From assembly GCA_002150815.3 (NCBI GenBank), contig NDFF03000045.1, positions 124,001-188,000 on the forward strand: DNA of 64,000 nucleotides, read 5' to 3'. A program made the translations under genes and the position numbers. Positions 46,733-59,900 of the stretch are shown here, in pieces. Each line of letters begins with the position of its first letter. Position 1 is the stretch's first letter. The notes under the pieces were generated by a model that saw only the letters and a list, made by a program, of their open reading frames with translations, ran no database searches and was not told the origin of the DNA. Source of the DNA: Grammothele lineata (lineage: Eukaryota; Basidiomycota; Agaricomycetes; Polyporales; Polyporaceae).

Positions 46733-49507
46733 GACGAAGAAACAAAGAGCGTGGTGTTCACGAAGGGCAAAAGAGGGCCAAAGACAAAGGACGAAAGAGA
46801 GGCAGTAGAGAAAGCTCGAAACGAGACGAGACTCGGAGGACGGCGGCGCGAGCTCAGGCTGCAGCCGTCGCAGCGCTGCACAAGGCCTAGGTATGTAACT
46901 TGCTTTAGGTAGCTCAAGCTTCTCGACAGCACGTTGGACGTTCTTCAAGCAGCAGAGTCCGGGCCCGGGCCATGAACGGGCTGGGAGAGAGAGACGAGAG
47001 AGTCCAGGAGAGAGAGGAAGCGGCGGGCGGGTGCGCCGGGCACGCGTGGCTTTGAGTTGCTCAGTCGTCGTCGGCTCGCTGCGGGGCTTCAAGTTAAGCA
47101 TAGGCGGGCCCCGGCTATCGAGCGCGATGACGGAACAGCAGAGTCGGAAGCGCCCCCGAACCCGCGCAGGCGGAAGCCCCAGGGCTGGATTCGGAGAAGA
47201 GGGCTGCATGCGTACGGAGTTCGCCGCCACGAAGTCCCCGCGCGGCCCGCAGCGACGGACATCCGTCAGTGACGCGGTCTGGTGTTCTCAGTACTTGTGC
47301 GACCCTGGGTTCCCTGGTTCCCTGGAAGAACGGGCGCGTGCGGATACGGATCAGTCGTGTTATGTTGAGGGGGCAACCTGACGGCAGACGAAACCTTCTA
47401 TGCGATGCGGAGTGCCGGATTTGTCAATGCGCAGCGGCGCTGTTCGGGTCGTGCGAGGGATGCTGGAAGGTCGCGACGTCGTGTTTCGGTATGTTCGGCA
47501 TCGTGGCTGGTGCTGGAGCGTTGACTCGGAAGCGTTGAATAGCAGCCGTGGTCGGACCGCGGGAGACAGTTGGGAATGGGGAAGGGGTGCCTGGGAGGAG
47601 GATCCTGAGCAAGCGCTAGCGAGCAATTGCAACTGCTATCGGCGGTTCGGCACTGTTCGGCCCTCGATCGGTGGGGATTATGTACTTTGCAATGATGCAC
47701 GTCAATCTCATCCACTGCACAACGACGTCCGATCACTCCAAGCTTATTGGCACAGGGTCGGTCCATTGCCCCTATTCCATCTATAATTCTTCTGCGTTGT
47801 GGGCTTATTTTCAAGCAGAGGAAGGCTCAACTACCGCCGTTCAATGTCGACGGTGTTAAAGGCCGAGCGGCCATGTGGCGTGCACAGGAGTTCTTGCCAC
47901 GTTAAATTTGGATCTCTCACCAAGGACACGCGCTCCGGAAGGCCATCATGTCGGCCATGTGGCTTTGAGTGTTGACGTCGCTTGGCCGAGGCGATCGAGT
48001 GTGGTGTGCTTCTAGCCCATATTCGTCGATCATTCTACTAAACGACCCTCCTTTCTGGGCGCTACACATTCCACATCCCTGCCCCTCTCCCTTGTCTCTG
48101 CCCGGATGCTATGTGCGCGCCGCCAGCGCTGACATCGTCAACGCCTTCCAGGCGTTCCTTGAGAGTGTCCCGAGTTATCGTGAGGGTACAGAGCGAATGA
48201 TAGAGACCGAGTTGAGCTTTTGAATCGCCATCACGTACGTAAGGAGTATTCTCCCCCGCCTCTGTTGCGCGGCGACGACCCGAGACCCCGCTGCCGGGTC
48301 GTCTGCGCTGGGCCTCGGCAACTGCCAGCCTGCCTGTGAGCGCCTGCCCGCCCCGCCCCTGGCCGGTGCCCGATTTCGGGGCGCCTGCTTGCAAATCTTC
48401 TCGACGGTGGCCTCTCGCCCCGCCCCGCCCCCGCCTCTCCTCCCGCCTCCCCCGCGTCGCCCGACGCCGCCTCCTCTTCGCCGCCGCCGCCGCCACCTCC
48501 TCCCCCGTCCCCTCCCGGCCCAGTCCAGGCGCATTTACGAAGCCTCACTCGATCGGGCACGGCAGGATAACATAACATAACGGAACAGACCGCTGCGGCA
48601 CCACGCTCACGATCGCGCGCCGCGCCGCCGCGAACCTTCCCCTCTGGCGCCGCCGCCCCAGACACGGACGCAGACCCGCCTCTCCTCTGGGTCCCCAGCG
48701 GCCCAGCGCTGTCCCGGCACTACGTACTTACGTTTATAGGCCCCCCGCTCTCGCCTTCGCCCTTGCCCCCGCCGTCGTGGCGACCGCAGCGCGCCCGCTC
48801 TCGGATCGGCTTTCGCTCTCGCTATCCCTTACGGCAGCGCACCCTGACCCTGCCCAGGCTAGCGCCCTCGTCGACGTCCACCCCCGGGTTCTCGTTCGGG
48901 TCCTCGTCCACCTCCACGTCCAGGGCCCCGCCACCACTGTCAGTGCGACCGCCAGGGCCGAGAGTGTCGCGGGCCACCTGCAGCTGCTCCGCGACGCCCC
49001 TTTCCCCTCGTCCCCGCCCTCACAGCCCTCGCCGTCCTCGGTGTGCCTCGAGCGAGGCGAAGATTGTCAACGCCGCGCCCACAGCCCGATGCAAAGGAGA
49101 GATGCAGGGCATCGTCCTCGCCATGTCGGATGGCGCGGGGGCGGGAGGGGGTTCTAGTGCTAGTGAGTACTAACTACTGTACCTTGTCTCGACTCTCGAC
49201 GCGCGCGGAGTTGTGGTGGTGGAACGCGGATGCTATAGCAGCGCGTACGCCCACATTCGCCCACCCTTTCGACCCTCCCGTTTCCCTCGAGCTCTTCTTC
49301 GCCGTCCCTGGCTTGGGGTTGGTACTTAGTATCCCCCGTACCCTCCCACGCGCGGCCCCGCTCCGTCCTGGTCTGACCTAAGTCGCAACTCTCTTTTCTT
49401 CTTCCCTGTTCCCCGATCGCTGTCCCCCGTCTTCTGTCCTCTGCCCACGCTTCTCGCTCCCTCCTCTCCATCCGTCCGCCCGCCGTGTGCGCGTACATGC
49501 TCACGCG
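46733..49507. other. Long GC-rich intergenic region between divergent membrane-protein genes
   Basis: About 2.8 kb. Frames here are compositionally biased (Arg/Pro/Gly/Ser) and show no domain. I see no RNA gene. It may contain the divergent promoters of the two membrane-protein genes and possibly an unrecognised non-coding transcript. Confidence 0.4.
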
Positions 49508-51528
49508 ATGGACGTGCCCACAGACGCCGCGCTCCCGCTGCTCCTCCCGCACTTCCTCGTCGGCTTCGCCAGGTGCGTCTCCTTCCCTCGTCCTTCCCCC
49601 CTCCTCCGCACATACTGACGCCCCCCCCCCTTTCCCCCTCGTCCCCCTCTTCCTTTCTTCCTCCTTCCCCGCGCACCCCTCTTCCCACTCACCCCTCTTC
49701 CCGCCCGCTCCCATCCGCCCGCCCCCGCCCACCCCCAAAAAACAGCATGCGCCTCCTCGCGCACCTCCCCTTCGACCTCCGCCTCCTCCGCGGGCGCGCG
49801 GGGTGCCGCCCCGGGGCGCTCCTCGCGTACGCCGGCAGCCGCTACCTCGGCGCGCTCTCGCTCTGGCTGCTGTTCGTGTACAATATTGCGGCGATGCGCG
49901 CGCGGTTGGTGGTGAGTTCTCTCTACTTGCGTACTTGCGTCGAGGAGGGGGAAGGGGAGGGGAAAGGGTGGGATGTGGTGCTGATTGATGTTTTCTTTGG
50001 GCGCGCGGGGATGGATGAATGGATGGATAGGGGGTGGGAGATGCGTGTGTGGTGAGTCCGCTGTTGCTCGTCGTGCGGCGTTTGCGCGGGGAGTGGAAGT
50101 AGAGGCAAGAGCTGACGATCTCGTCAGGCGCTGTCGCTCGTATCCGTCGCGTTCTCGGTCACCATCCTCGTCGTGCGCGCGTACGTCCCGTCCTCTTAGG
50201 CTACCCCTTCTGCCCGTGGACGCAAGACGCTGACGTCATGGCGCGTGCTCTGCAGGGAGCTGCTCTGGCCGAACATCTATGTCAGCGCGGCGCTCGAGGC
50301 GGTCTTGCTGCTCTTCTGGGCTTTTCAGCTCAAAGGTGCGTAGTTGCGCTCGACTCGGCTCGTGGCGTTTGGCTGGATGTGAGCTCATGTGATGTACGGT
50401 TCTACAGCGCTGAGGGACATCCGCGCGAACTGGAACGACCACTTCAAGTCCCACCTCGTCGGCATCTCTGCCGGTACGTCCCCTCCCTCTTGCTCCTTTC
50501 CCTTTTGCTCCCTCACCTCACCCCACCTCACCCTACCTCCCCCCCTAGTCCTCCTCCTCTCAACCTACGCCCTCCTCGCCTCCCTCCTGCGCGCCCTCTG
50601 GTTCGACCGCCACCGACACCGCTTCCGCCTCCGCCGGTGCGCGCAGGCCCTGCTCGACGCGGGCGCGCCCGAGTTCGCGCTCGTGTGGGCGTTCGTCGTC
50701 CCCGCGTGCGTGCTGTTCTTCTTCCCGGATGGGGAGGGGTCGGGGTTGAGGTATTATGTGAGTGCGGTTTAGCTATCTGGATGATGGAGTGGTGAGGCTT
50801 ACATGGGCTGGGGATGGGATAGTTGATGACGCTTTGTTCGTGTACGTGCTCTCCTCGCTGTTCTTCTGCCTCGGAGCTGACTGTTCATGCTTTTCGCTAT
50901 CGTTATAGTCGTCGCGCTGTAAGTCCACCACTCCACATTCCTTCTCCCGCTCTGCTCTTACACCATTCCCCATAGTTCGGTCGTCACCTGCCACATGTAC
51001 CGCACCATGTCCGAACGCCTGCCCTGTTGCCCCGTCGTGCAGCACAGTGCGCTCTTTGCAGGGTGAGCTTGCCCCTCGTGCCTTCCTTCTCCCTTCTCCA
51101 TCCACTTCATTGACCAACTCACGTTACCCACCTCAGCGCACGCGCTACCTGCACATGGCTTGCCCCCCGTCTTGGATGGGATCCCTCCAGCCCCTTCGCC
51201 CACCGCGTGCGCAAGGCCATGCGCGTCCTCTGCCCGCACAAAGCAGACGAGCAGCTCGGGCGCGGCGAGCCTCGGTATGAGTGCGTCTCTTGCCTCGTTT
51301 TTGTGTTTGTGGGACGTTTGCTGACTGCCTGCTCTCTATCTCCCTTTTCTTTTCCTTTTCCTTTGATTTGGTTGCATGTGATACCCTACACATAGCTCAC
51401 AAGCCCGCCTATCACGCACCCCCAACGGCGCTGGGGCAGGCAAGCGCGCGCGCGGGGCGGAGTGTTTACCCGCGCATTCGCGCTCGACGTACGCGCAGAC
51501 GTCGTTGTTCGACTCGCGTGCTGGGTAG
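49508..51528 (+). CDS. Multipass membrane protein of unknown function (B)
   Basis: Family not recognised. Exons: 49508-49572, 49746-49911, 50128-50180, 50256-50335, 50408-50473, 50549-50757, then shorter ones to a TAG at 51526. The first six close in frame. The start MDVPTDAALPLLLPHFLVGF gives the only frame that continues into the next exons. Hydrophobic segments: YLGALSLWLLFVYNIAAM, ALSLVSVAFSVTILVVRA, VSAALEAVLLLFWAFQL, VLLLSTYALLASLLRALW, FALVWAFVVPACVLFFF and a short final one near LFVALLSVVTCHMYRTM. A basic tail follows (HRVRKAMRVLCPHK) and a Ser/Arg-rich end. Topology and many-exon structure resemble the divergent neighbour at 44-46.7 kb, but I cannot show homology by eye. Exons after 50757 involve very short pieces and are tentative. 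Confidence 0.6.
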
Positions 51529-52683
51529 ATGTCCTCCCCGTGCGGGCTCGCTGTCGCCTGTCGCGACGTCGAACGTGTCATAATGACCACCATTGGGGTA
51601 GGGGTGTCTGGTGCGCGTTGGTTGGCACTGGGCTGTGGAGCTGTCAATATCAGTGGAGCAGGAAGGCGAAGGGAGCAAGGGCGGGCGGTCAAACGGCAGC
51701 TCTTCGTCGTCGCTCGCGTGACATCCTGCTCGAGGTACCCGTGCCCTCGCCCTTCTTTCGCTCTTCCCTGTCTCCCTGCTCCGCCACCCACTGTACGCCG
51801 CACATAGACCCCCCGTCCCCATCGCAGTCACCCATCGCAAGCTTCCTCAGTGAAGCAACCTCAATCTCGAAGCCATACACGCCGCTTCCCCCGGCCGCTT
51901 CTCTCCAGGACGTGGCCTTAGACCTAGAGCTAGACCTACGGATCTGTAGGCAGGCTCTACGAACGGCACCGAGCCCAGAGCGCCGCCGACGCACTCGTTT
52001 GTGTACATATACAAGGCGTCTCTCGTCCGTGGCTCAAACCCTAGAAGGCCCGCGTCGCTCCTTACTCCTCCGCACGAGGGGCGGCACCGCTCGGTCTCTG
52101 TTGTATGCTTCCATCTACTCCTACTGCCCTGGCAGTGTTGTATGTTACCATTCTCATCTCACCCGTATGATCTCATATCGTCTTTCCCTGGGTCTCGTGT
52201 TCCTCCTGTCACCTTCACGTGTATCTTTTCGCCTTACATCGTGCATATAGGTTTGTAGGTACATAGTCTGTCCCCTCCATCGCGCCACGGTGTTCCTCGC
52301 CACTCTCCTTCTCGTGCTAGACATCACTGCACTGACGCCGCTTGCGTAGTTCCTTACTTCACGTTTCGTATATTCGCTGTACCCTTCGCACTCATAATGC
52401 CTCGTGCAATCAAACTCTGCTCCGTCCACAACGCTGTGTCGGAGATGACGTATTTGCTGTTTGTGAATGCGAAAGCGAGCTATCATCAATGCGTCGTAAA
52501 CAGAGCGAGACAAAGCAAGTGTCGTGACATAGTAGTAGGGTAACATAAGTGAGAATCCAAGAGGGACACATCCAGAACCAACATCCCCCCCGCTCTAGAA
52601 TGCACGGACCACGAGTCGCGCGTTAGGAAACTCCAACTGGCACACATTGCATCTCCCCGCCCGCTGCGAAACCTATTGCCTAC
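51529..52683. other. Convergent intergenic region
   Basis: 3' regions of two convergent genes. Long frames on the plus strand show no domain. Nothing supported. Confidence 0.4.
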
Positions 52684-55124
52684 TCACTCATCGCGCGGTG
52701 CGAGCGAGACCCGGAGCGGCATCGTCACCTCGCCCTCGATGGTCGGCACCATCACGATCGCGGCCGTCTTGCGCACGCGCTGCGCGTCGTCTGTGAGCTC
52801 GAAGTGGAAATTGGAGACGAGCTCGACGAGGAAGGCTTGGAGTTCGTATACCCTGCGCGCGCGAATCGTCGGGGGTAAGCAGCCTAATTTGATTGGAGTG
52901 GGAGGGAGGGAGGGGGATGACGACTCACGCGAAGCGCCATCCGATACACCCGCGCACGCCGCCTGCGAAGGTGAGCCTAATAATTTCCCGCCCAACGCCG
53001 GAAGACAAGTCCGGAGAAAACATAACACGCGCACAAGCACCGAACGCGTGGGTGCCGCGACAGGAAATCCAGATTCCAGAAAACACAAAAGACCCAGGTA
53101 GGCACACTGGTCAGCAGGCAACGCTCGCGGGAAGAGAGGGGTGATGACGTACAGGTTCGCGAAGACGCCCACGGCCGTGCCCCGGCGGGCCTTGGACGCG
53201 TCCAGCCAGCGGTCCGGGTTGAACTCGTGCGCGTCCGCGCCCCACACGTCCTTCTCCCTGCGCACAGACGGCGGAGATCAGCTCCAACGCTCACAACGAC
53301 CGGAGGAAGTCTCGCACGCGCGTGCGTATACGCTATAGAGCGGTACTTGGGAATACGCACCGGTTATACGCGCACGTCGACACGATTAGACGTAGACCCT
53401 TGCGGATCGGGAGCTCCGTGAGCACCCGCCCGTCGCGCGTCCTGATCGGGCGCGAGAGGGGCAACACGTCCTCGCGCCCGGACTGGCGGAACAGGTGCGG
53501 CACGGCGGGGTAGAACCGCAGGATCTCCTTGAGGACCGCTTGCAGGTACGGCATCGCCTCAAAGTCCCCGACGCTGAATTCGGTCGCGCCGCGCTGGCGC
53601 AGGGCGCGCTCGGCCTCGTGGATCTCCGCGCGGAGGCGCGTCTGGATTGCGGGCTGCGTGGCGAGCTCGCGGAGGGCCCAGGCGATGGTGTTTGAGGTCG
53701 TTTCTTGCCCGGCAAGCATGATGGTGCGCACTTGCGCGAGGATCTCTTCGCGGCTGAGACGCGATTCGCCCGACTCTTTCGCGTTTTCTCGTACTGCGCA
53801 GGGCTTAGATAAAGGCAAACAAGAACAGCACGCTAAGGTGCGTACCAAGGATGCTCATGATGTCACGGTAGTTTTTGCCGAGGTCGACCGCCTCCGTCTT
53901 CGTCTCCAGAAGCTCGTCGGCGACAGCGTGTGCTGCGCTACGGTTCAAGCGAGCCTTATCGAGACCTTTCCCAGGGAGGTAATCGTAGAAGTATTCTTGA
54001 ATCCACATCGGGACATAGTGGGCTACGTTTTGCGCGAATATCTTCGCGTTGGAGGGAGCAGAGAATATCGTCGCGCTGCGCCATGTCAGCCAACTCAAAC
54101 CCTCGCAGTAACGACGCGAAAACTCACACGAGGTTGTTGTACGCACGCCCGAGCTCGCTGGCCTCGTTCCCCAACACACCGAGCTTGTAGTCAAACGCGG
54201 CTGATAGTGCGCCGATGAAGTTGTGGGTACGTAACCTTGGCGCGGAGATTGACTTGCGAGAACGCACCTTCCCCGATGGCTTCTAGCGTCGCCGGCGCCA
54301 CATGCCTGTGCACGTTCACCTGTATGACGCCCTCCTTATTCCCGGTCAGCAGATCCTTCCATTTCAATGTCACCTACAGTTGGGGGAGAACAGGACGGCG
54401 TCTGTCAGCTCCGCCGCGAGCGTGACCCAGTGCGTCTCGCGCTCACCTGTTCTGCGTAATGGCTGAAGAGCGGCAGGAGTGCCTTAGACTCTGGGGTACC
54501 GAACGCGGGCAGCATAACTTTGCGCTGACGCTTGTGCACGTCCCCTGTGCAAAGGGCGCAAGACTGCTCTAGCTCACTGCGCACCTATGGCAGCCCGCCG
54601 TGCCTCGCGCACCTTCTGCCCATGTTAGACCTTTGTCGCCAACAAGGCGAGAGATAACGCGCCGCTCCGGCTGCTTGGGATAGTGGTAGCCGGACGTTTG
54701 GAAGATGTATTGCAGGGCCTTCGGGTCCGAGATCCATAGCATATCCTCCTGGGAGTGACCTGGGTGTTATCAACAATCCCCAAGCAGTCGCGAGTGACCG
54801 AACGCAGTAGTGACAAGAAATTGGACGAAGTGTACTCACGCCGAACGGCGCCTTGACACGCACGACGCTACCGTACTCCTGTTGCCACTTGAAATCTGTC
54901 TCTGCACATTCCTCTTGGAACAAGTCTGGCAGATGACCTACAAGAAGGGAAAGTTTGTACTGTGAAGCTGGGGAAGGCAGCGACTGTCAACTGGACTTAC
55001 CAAGCCAAAATGACGTCGGTTCGGGCCCCGGGACGTCAGACAGCGAGGGTCGCGCCAGAAGCCGGTAGACAGCGTAGAGAATCGCAATGACCCCTACGAT
55101 AGCCGCGAGCTGGGGAGACTCCAT
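52684..55124 (-). CDS. Cytochrome P450 monooxygenase (copy 2)
   Basis: Microsomal P450, substrate unknown. The start MESPQLAAIVGVIAILYAVY is a membrane anchor followed by the VPGPEPTSFWLG hinge. In order: EEYGSV-type block (WQQEYGSVVRVKAPFG), EDMLWISDPKALQYIFQT, WAEGDVHKRQRKVMLPAFG (helix C), VHRHVAPATLEAIGEGAF, LAGQETTSNTIAWAL (helix I), LKEILRFYPAVP (ExxR), PDRWLD, heme loop FAGGVRGCIGWRFA with the Cys ligand, and a tail ending LAPRDE. About ten exons with 50-130 bp introns; I did not fix every junction. It differs from copy 1 in nearly all of these blocks, so they are separate families rather than a recent duplication. A TATA box lies 83 bp upstream of the ATG. Confidence 0.9.
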
Positions 55125-55206
55125 GGCGGAGAGGCGACAAGAACGTATCGCAGAAGTGCGGGTGGGGCGGGATGCGGGGGTGTGAACGCATTGCGGGTTT
55201 ATGCCG

Positions 55207-55213
55207 GTTTATA
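55207..55213 (-). promoter_or_regulatory. TATA box of P450 copy 2
   Basis: TATAAAC on the minus strand, 83 bp upstream of ATG 55124. Confidence 0.45.
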
Positions 55214-55970
55214 GAATACGGACGTGGGAGTGCGGGATCGTTGAGCTAAAGTTCTCGGGGCCTGACGTCGCCTCGGTACGACGGTCATCCCGTTTGGGGG
55301 CAACGGTTACATAGGGAGCCTACGAAAGCTGCAGTCGGGTGCGGCCTGCCATATATGTGCTCTCATTTGGAGACAGGAGGCCACGCCCCGGTATCCTCTT
55401 CCGCGAGGCACAGACCACGCGCCGAGTAGAGGATGTAAGAGGCAATTGCTCATGAAGAAGCGAGCATATGCCGTTTACGAGAAGCTGGATGAACTTGGTG
55501 AGAGGCCGGCAATAGAAGACAGATCCCACGGGGTGCGCACTCGCTCTGCTTGGCCTCCCGGCGTACGTGTGAGGTCGTACCGGTGACACAGGGGGAAATG
55601 CCATGGTTGCCGATGTCAGAAAGTCTGAACGACTGCTTGGTGGACCGATTTGTTCGCGTTGCAGGGCCGTAATTGATGGGAGAACATGCCAACGATTTAC
55701 GGCAGAGGGAGATGCATGAACCGAATTCGAAAGCGAGGGCTTGCTTCGCGTTCATTGGTGTTCTGAAACTGGCGCCATGCATTGTACGCGAGCTAGTGTG
55801 CAAAGAAGACTGAGTGATTGGACGCTTACAAGCCAGCATCAGGGTACGAGGACGAGGGTCAAGAGCAACGAGCACATAGTATGCCGCAACGCCCCAAAGT
55901 GGAACAAATCACGGTGGCGGAGTCGTGGCGTGAGATGAGACTTCGAAAATGCGAAACATAAAAAAATCCT

Positions 55971-56044
55971 TGGCCAACGCCGGGATCGAACCGACGACCT
56001 TGGCGTTATTAGCACCACGCTCTAACCAGCTGAGCTAGTCGGCC
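55971..56044 (-). tRNA. tRNA-Ile (anticodon AAU), copy 2
   Basis: Same gene as copy 1 except in the D-loop (AGCTCAGCTGGTTAGAGC against AGCTCAGTCGGTTAGAGC). The acceptor stem, CTAATAA anticodon loop and GGTTCGATCC T-loop are identical. A T7 Pol III terminator follows within 6 bases. Lies in an otherwise gene-free stretch (55214-56978) between P450 copy 2 and the PL8 lyase, where I see no other feature. Confidence 0.93.
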
Positions 56045-56978
56045 TACAAAGTTAACATTACGTCAATAATCTGTCCACATTTTGCTGTTTGCGAGGAGCG
56101 TGCTTACGGCTGCTTACGGAGTCAGTCATCGGATCCCTCTCTTTTCTTCCCGTCCTCCTTTCCAAATCCCTGTGCACACCCTAACACCAAGCTGGCTAGC
56201 TGCACGGGTTATTCTGTAGTTCGTAGAAAATCAAGCCTTGCATGAGCCATTCATGTTGAATGGCTCAACCCAAGTTGAAACTACACGATGATGATCGGAG
56301 CCTCTCAGCTGTGAGAAGATACGTTCGAATACGACAACGTGCGGACGGCCCGTCCAACATCTCCTTGCTTTCGGAGCGGCAATAAGCATCCGAATACCGC
56401 ATCTGATGAGGACAGAGGGTCGCTGGCTTCTGGCACCTGTCCGTGGACCAGCCATGTGACCCAGTCAGCGGTCAACGGGGCACGAGGTGAGCCTTCATAT
56501 CTCGTCTTCTTCGTTCAGGGCAATCGGACAGCTGCACCAGAGACTCATTCAACGCCGCAGTGACTTGGCGACTGCCGGGACCAGCGGATTTGCCTGCTTT
56601 CAACCAGCACTCATCCCGTCGTCCGTGCCCAGGCTTCACGGAGATCACACGATGTCCTCCGCGCCGGTATGCCCATCTATGCTGTACGGCATAGTTCTCC
56701 ATGAACGTTTAACAAGCCTTTATGCGCCCGCTGCGGGAAACGAGAGCTAGCTGTCAACATTCTATATGATCTTTTCCTCAGCGGCGAACAACAGTCATCG
56801 GACCGTAGCCGAACATGCCTTCCGGCCGCCTTCGTCCCGCCGCAATATCAGCCACCGACGCCCAGGCATATAGACCCCCCGACAGAGAATTCCATACTCT
56901 CTGGCTTGGCTCTACAGCATTACCCCCGGAACCGTCTCGAGCGTCCCAGTGTCTCCAAAGTCGTAGGTCTCCTTCACA

Positions 56979-59900
56979 ATGCTTGTGCGGATGTTCTGCG
57001 CGACGTTCCTTCCCATACTACTTCCTGGCGCTTCCTCAAGTAGTACCTCTTCTAACTCCCATAAATTTGCGACGCCGCTGAGTTACGCCACGTCCACGGC
57101 ATCTGTGTTAACGCCTCCTAGCGGGAACAACTCTATCTTCATCTCCACTCTGCCAGCATCTTCTTCCGAGTCCTCGACGTCTACCGACACGGCGCCGACG
57201 ACCCGGCTCTCGTCGGTCACTCGGTTCTCGACGAGCTCGACCTCCACTGTGATCGGAAATTCGAGCACGGCTGCTGTCTCTACAAGCGCTCGGGTGACAT
57301 CTAGCTCAAGCTTCAGTCAACCAACTACGGCATCGTCCAGCAGCGCCAGCCAGCCATCACAGACCCTCGATGCAGGAAGCCTCGCAGACATCGCTACTAT
57401 CCGGGATCGTAGGCTTTCCATCATCCTCGACGGTGTTGACCCCACTTCTATCTCCAATATTTCTGCTTGGTATGTTTCTGTCAGCTTCTGAAAGTCTTGT
57501 GTACCTGACAATCTTGATAGGCTGTCAACATTGGGCTCGAACGGGAAGTGGCCGGACTCCGAAGTCGACTACACGACGGGCTGTGATGCTCGCCGAGCTA
57601 ACTGGTACGTTATTCGGGGAAATGTATGTAATTCGTATCATTAATATATTTGGTGAAGGCCCGCGGAAACACATTGGAACCGCATCGGTCCGTCTTTGTG
57701 TGTGCTTTACTTGTCTCAATCATTGAACTATATCTCGCAGTGACTATGTCGGCCGCATGGCATGGTGGTATCGACGGGTCTGGAGACTTTGTGGACAGCT
57801 CGCCCCTACTGAGCGCTATATCGAGCGCGATGGACTACTGGTTTGAGAACGATTTCACTGTCCCTGGCTGTCTAGACTCTGGTGGACTGGCTGCATGTCC
57901 ATGTGGTACACCCGGATTCTGGAACACAAACTGGTTCTCAAATGTACGAGACGCCAACTGCGCCTCAAGATTCTTCACTGATTCTCTCCTTCGTTGTAGA
58001 TCATTGGTATTCCTGAGCTCGTAGGCGAAGCGTGCCTGCTTGTTGGGGACGACACACTCTCCGCCTCACAAGTAGGTAACTGCACAAACATCATGCAGCG
58101 CGCTTTCGGTACGTTTGGCCGCTTCGTGAATGGTTTGGGCTTCCTTACTGGCGCGAACACCCTCGATGTCGCAAAGATCGGTATCGACTCCGGCTTGCTC
58201 ACGGACAACGCGACTATCATCGCGGATGGGTACGCACGGATCCACGCCGAAGTCGTCGTTCAAAACGCGACAAAGGCAGACGGGATTAGGGCGGACGGGA
58301 GCTTTGGGCAGCACGGGGGTATCATCTACAACGGAAACTATGGGAAGGACTAGTAGGTGCTACCTCTATCGTGCTGGTATGCGTTGCTGATGGTCTAACA
58401 GTACCAATGACGTGCTTGCACTGGAGATCGCCGGAGCGGGGACGCAGTACTCTGCGCAGAATGCGACTACGGGATCGCAGTCAGCGTTCGAGACGTTGCT
58501 CCAGGGCGATCTCTGGATGATTTACCGCAACGTTCTCACGAACGTGCTGCATTGGGACTTTGTGCGCATCCACCCCGCCTCTCTTCCGTGCGTGGGAGCT
58601 GATTTTCAACCAGAGCGTTCTTCCACGCTTCATAACGTTCCCAGTGTCTGACAACCAGTACGACTTTCCCTCTTTTCTGTTGGGAGACGCCTGACAGGTT
58701 TTCGATCCAGAGCGACTGCGAGTATCAAAATCAATATCTCGCAGATTGAGGAGCTCGGGGAGTTGTGGGACTCGGACGTTCTCCAATCCGTGTACCAAAG
58801 CCTGCAGTCTGGGAGCAAAGATGCGAACTCCGGCGACATCAAAGGCAATCGCATGTTCTATGCCAACGACTACATGGTAAGCACGAGGCGAAATCTCATC
58901 ATCCGTTGGCTAATTGTGGTAACGCGCATCACAATAGGTACAACGCGGACCGGGCTACGTGTCTACACTTCGCATGTATTCGTCTCGTACGCAGAACTCG
59001 GAATGCGTAAACTCTCAGAACGTGAGTGCGTTGATTCGTGTACAGGGACCTGTCTAATCTATATACAGCCTTTCGGGTTCCACCTTTCGGATGGAACGCT
59101 GTATACGTACCTACAAGGTGATGAGTACGAAGACATCGCAGCAGCGTGGGATTGGAACCGTACGTGTTCAGGATGTACACGAGCAGGATTATATCATGAT
59201 TAAGCTAAACGTACAGTGATCCCTGGAATCACGACCGACTATGGGGCAACACCACTCGACTGCAACCACACTCAGTCCACTGGGCTCCAGTCCTTCGTCG
59301 GCGGTGCATCCAACGGCGAGATCGGCGCCGCAGTGATGCGTTATACCAACCCATACACCGGCACGCTCTCTTTCCAGAAAGCGTGGTTCTTCCTCGACGA
59401 CGGCGTCCAACACGTCATGATTCCCTACGGGTCCTCGAACGCGTCCGCAGACCATCCCGTCATCTCCGTCCTCGACCAGAAGCGGCTCAACGGGCCCGTC
59501 TACGTCGACGGCGGCAAGCTCTCGGCCAGCTCCAACTTCTCCAACGCCCATAGCATCTGGCATGACGGTGTCGGATACATCTTCGGCTCCAACAGCCCCT
59601 TCCACGACTACGGTGTCGCGCTGGGCGTCGAGTTCGGCCCGCGCTCGGGCGACTGGGCGACGATAGGGATCTCCACCGTCGGGAACATCACCGTCGACCT
59701 CTTCTCCGCGTTCATCAACCACGGTCCCGCCGGGAGCGGCCCGGGTTCGCTCGCCCTCCCTGCGGCGTACACCGCGTTCCCCGGAACGCAGAGCGCCGGG
59801 GCGTTCGCGCGCAAGGCGGCCGCGACGCTTGGCGGGCTGCAGACGGTGCGCAACGATGCCGCCATCTCGGCTGTGTTTGACGCGCGGCACCGCGTGTTCA

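Noticed and set aside
46733..49507. A missing gene between the divergent membrane-protein genes
   Set aside because: Frames are low-complexity and lack motifs or a consistent exon chain.
40464..55124. A secondary-metabolite cluster around the two P450s
   Set aside because: No polyketide, non-ribosomal peptide, terpene or prenyltransferase core enzyme, and the P450s flank unrelated membrane proteins.
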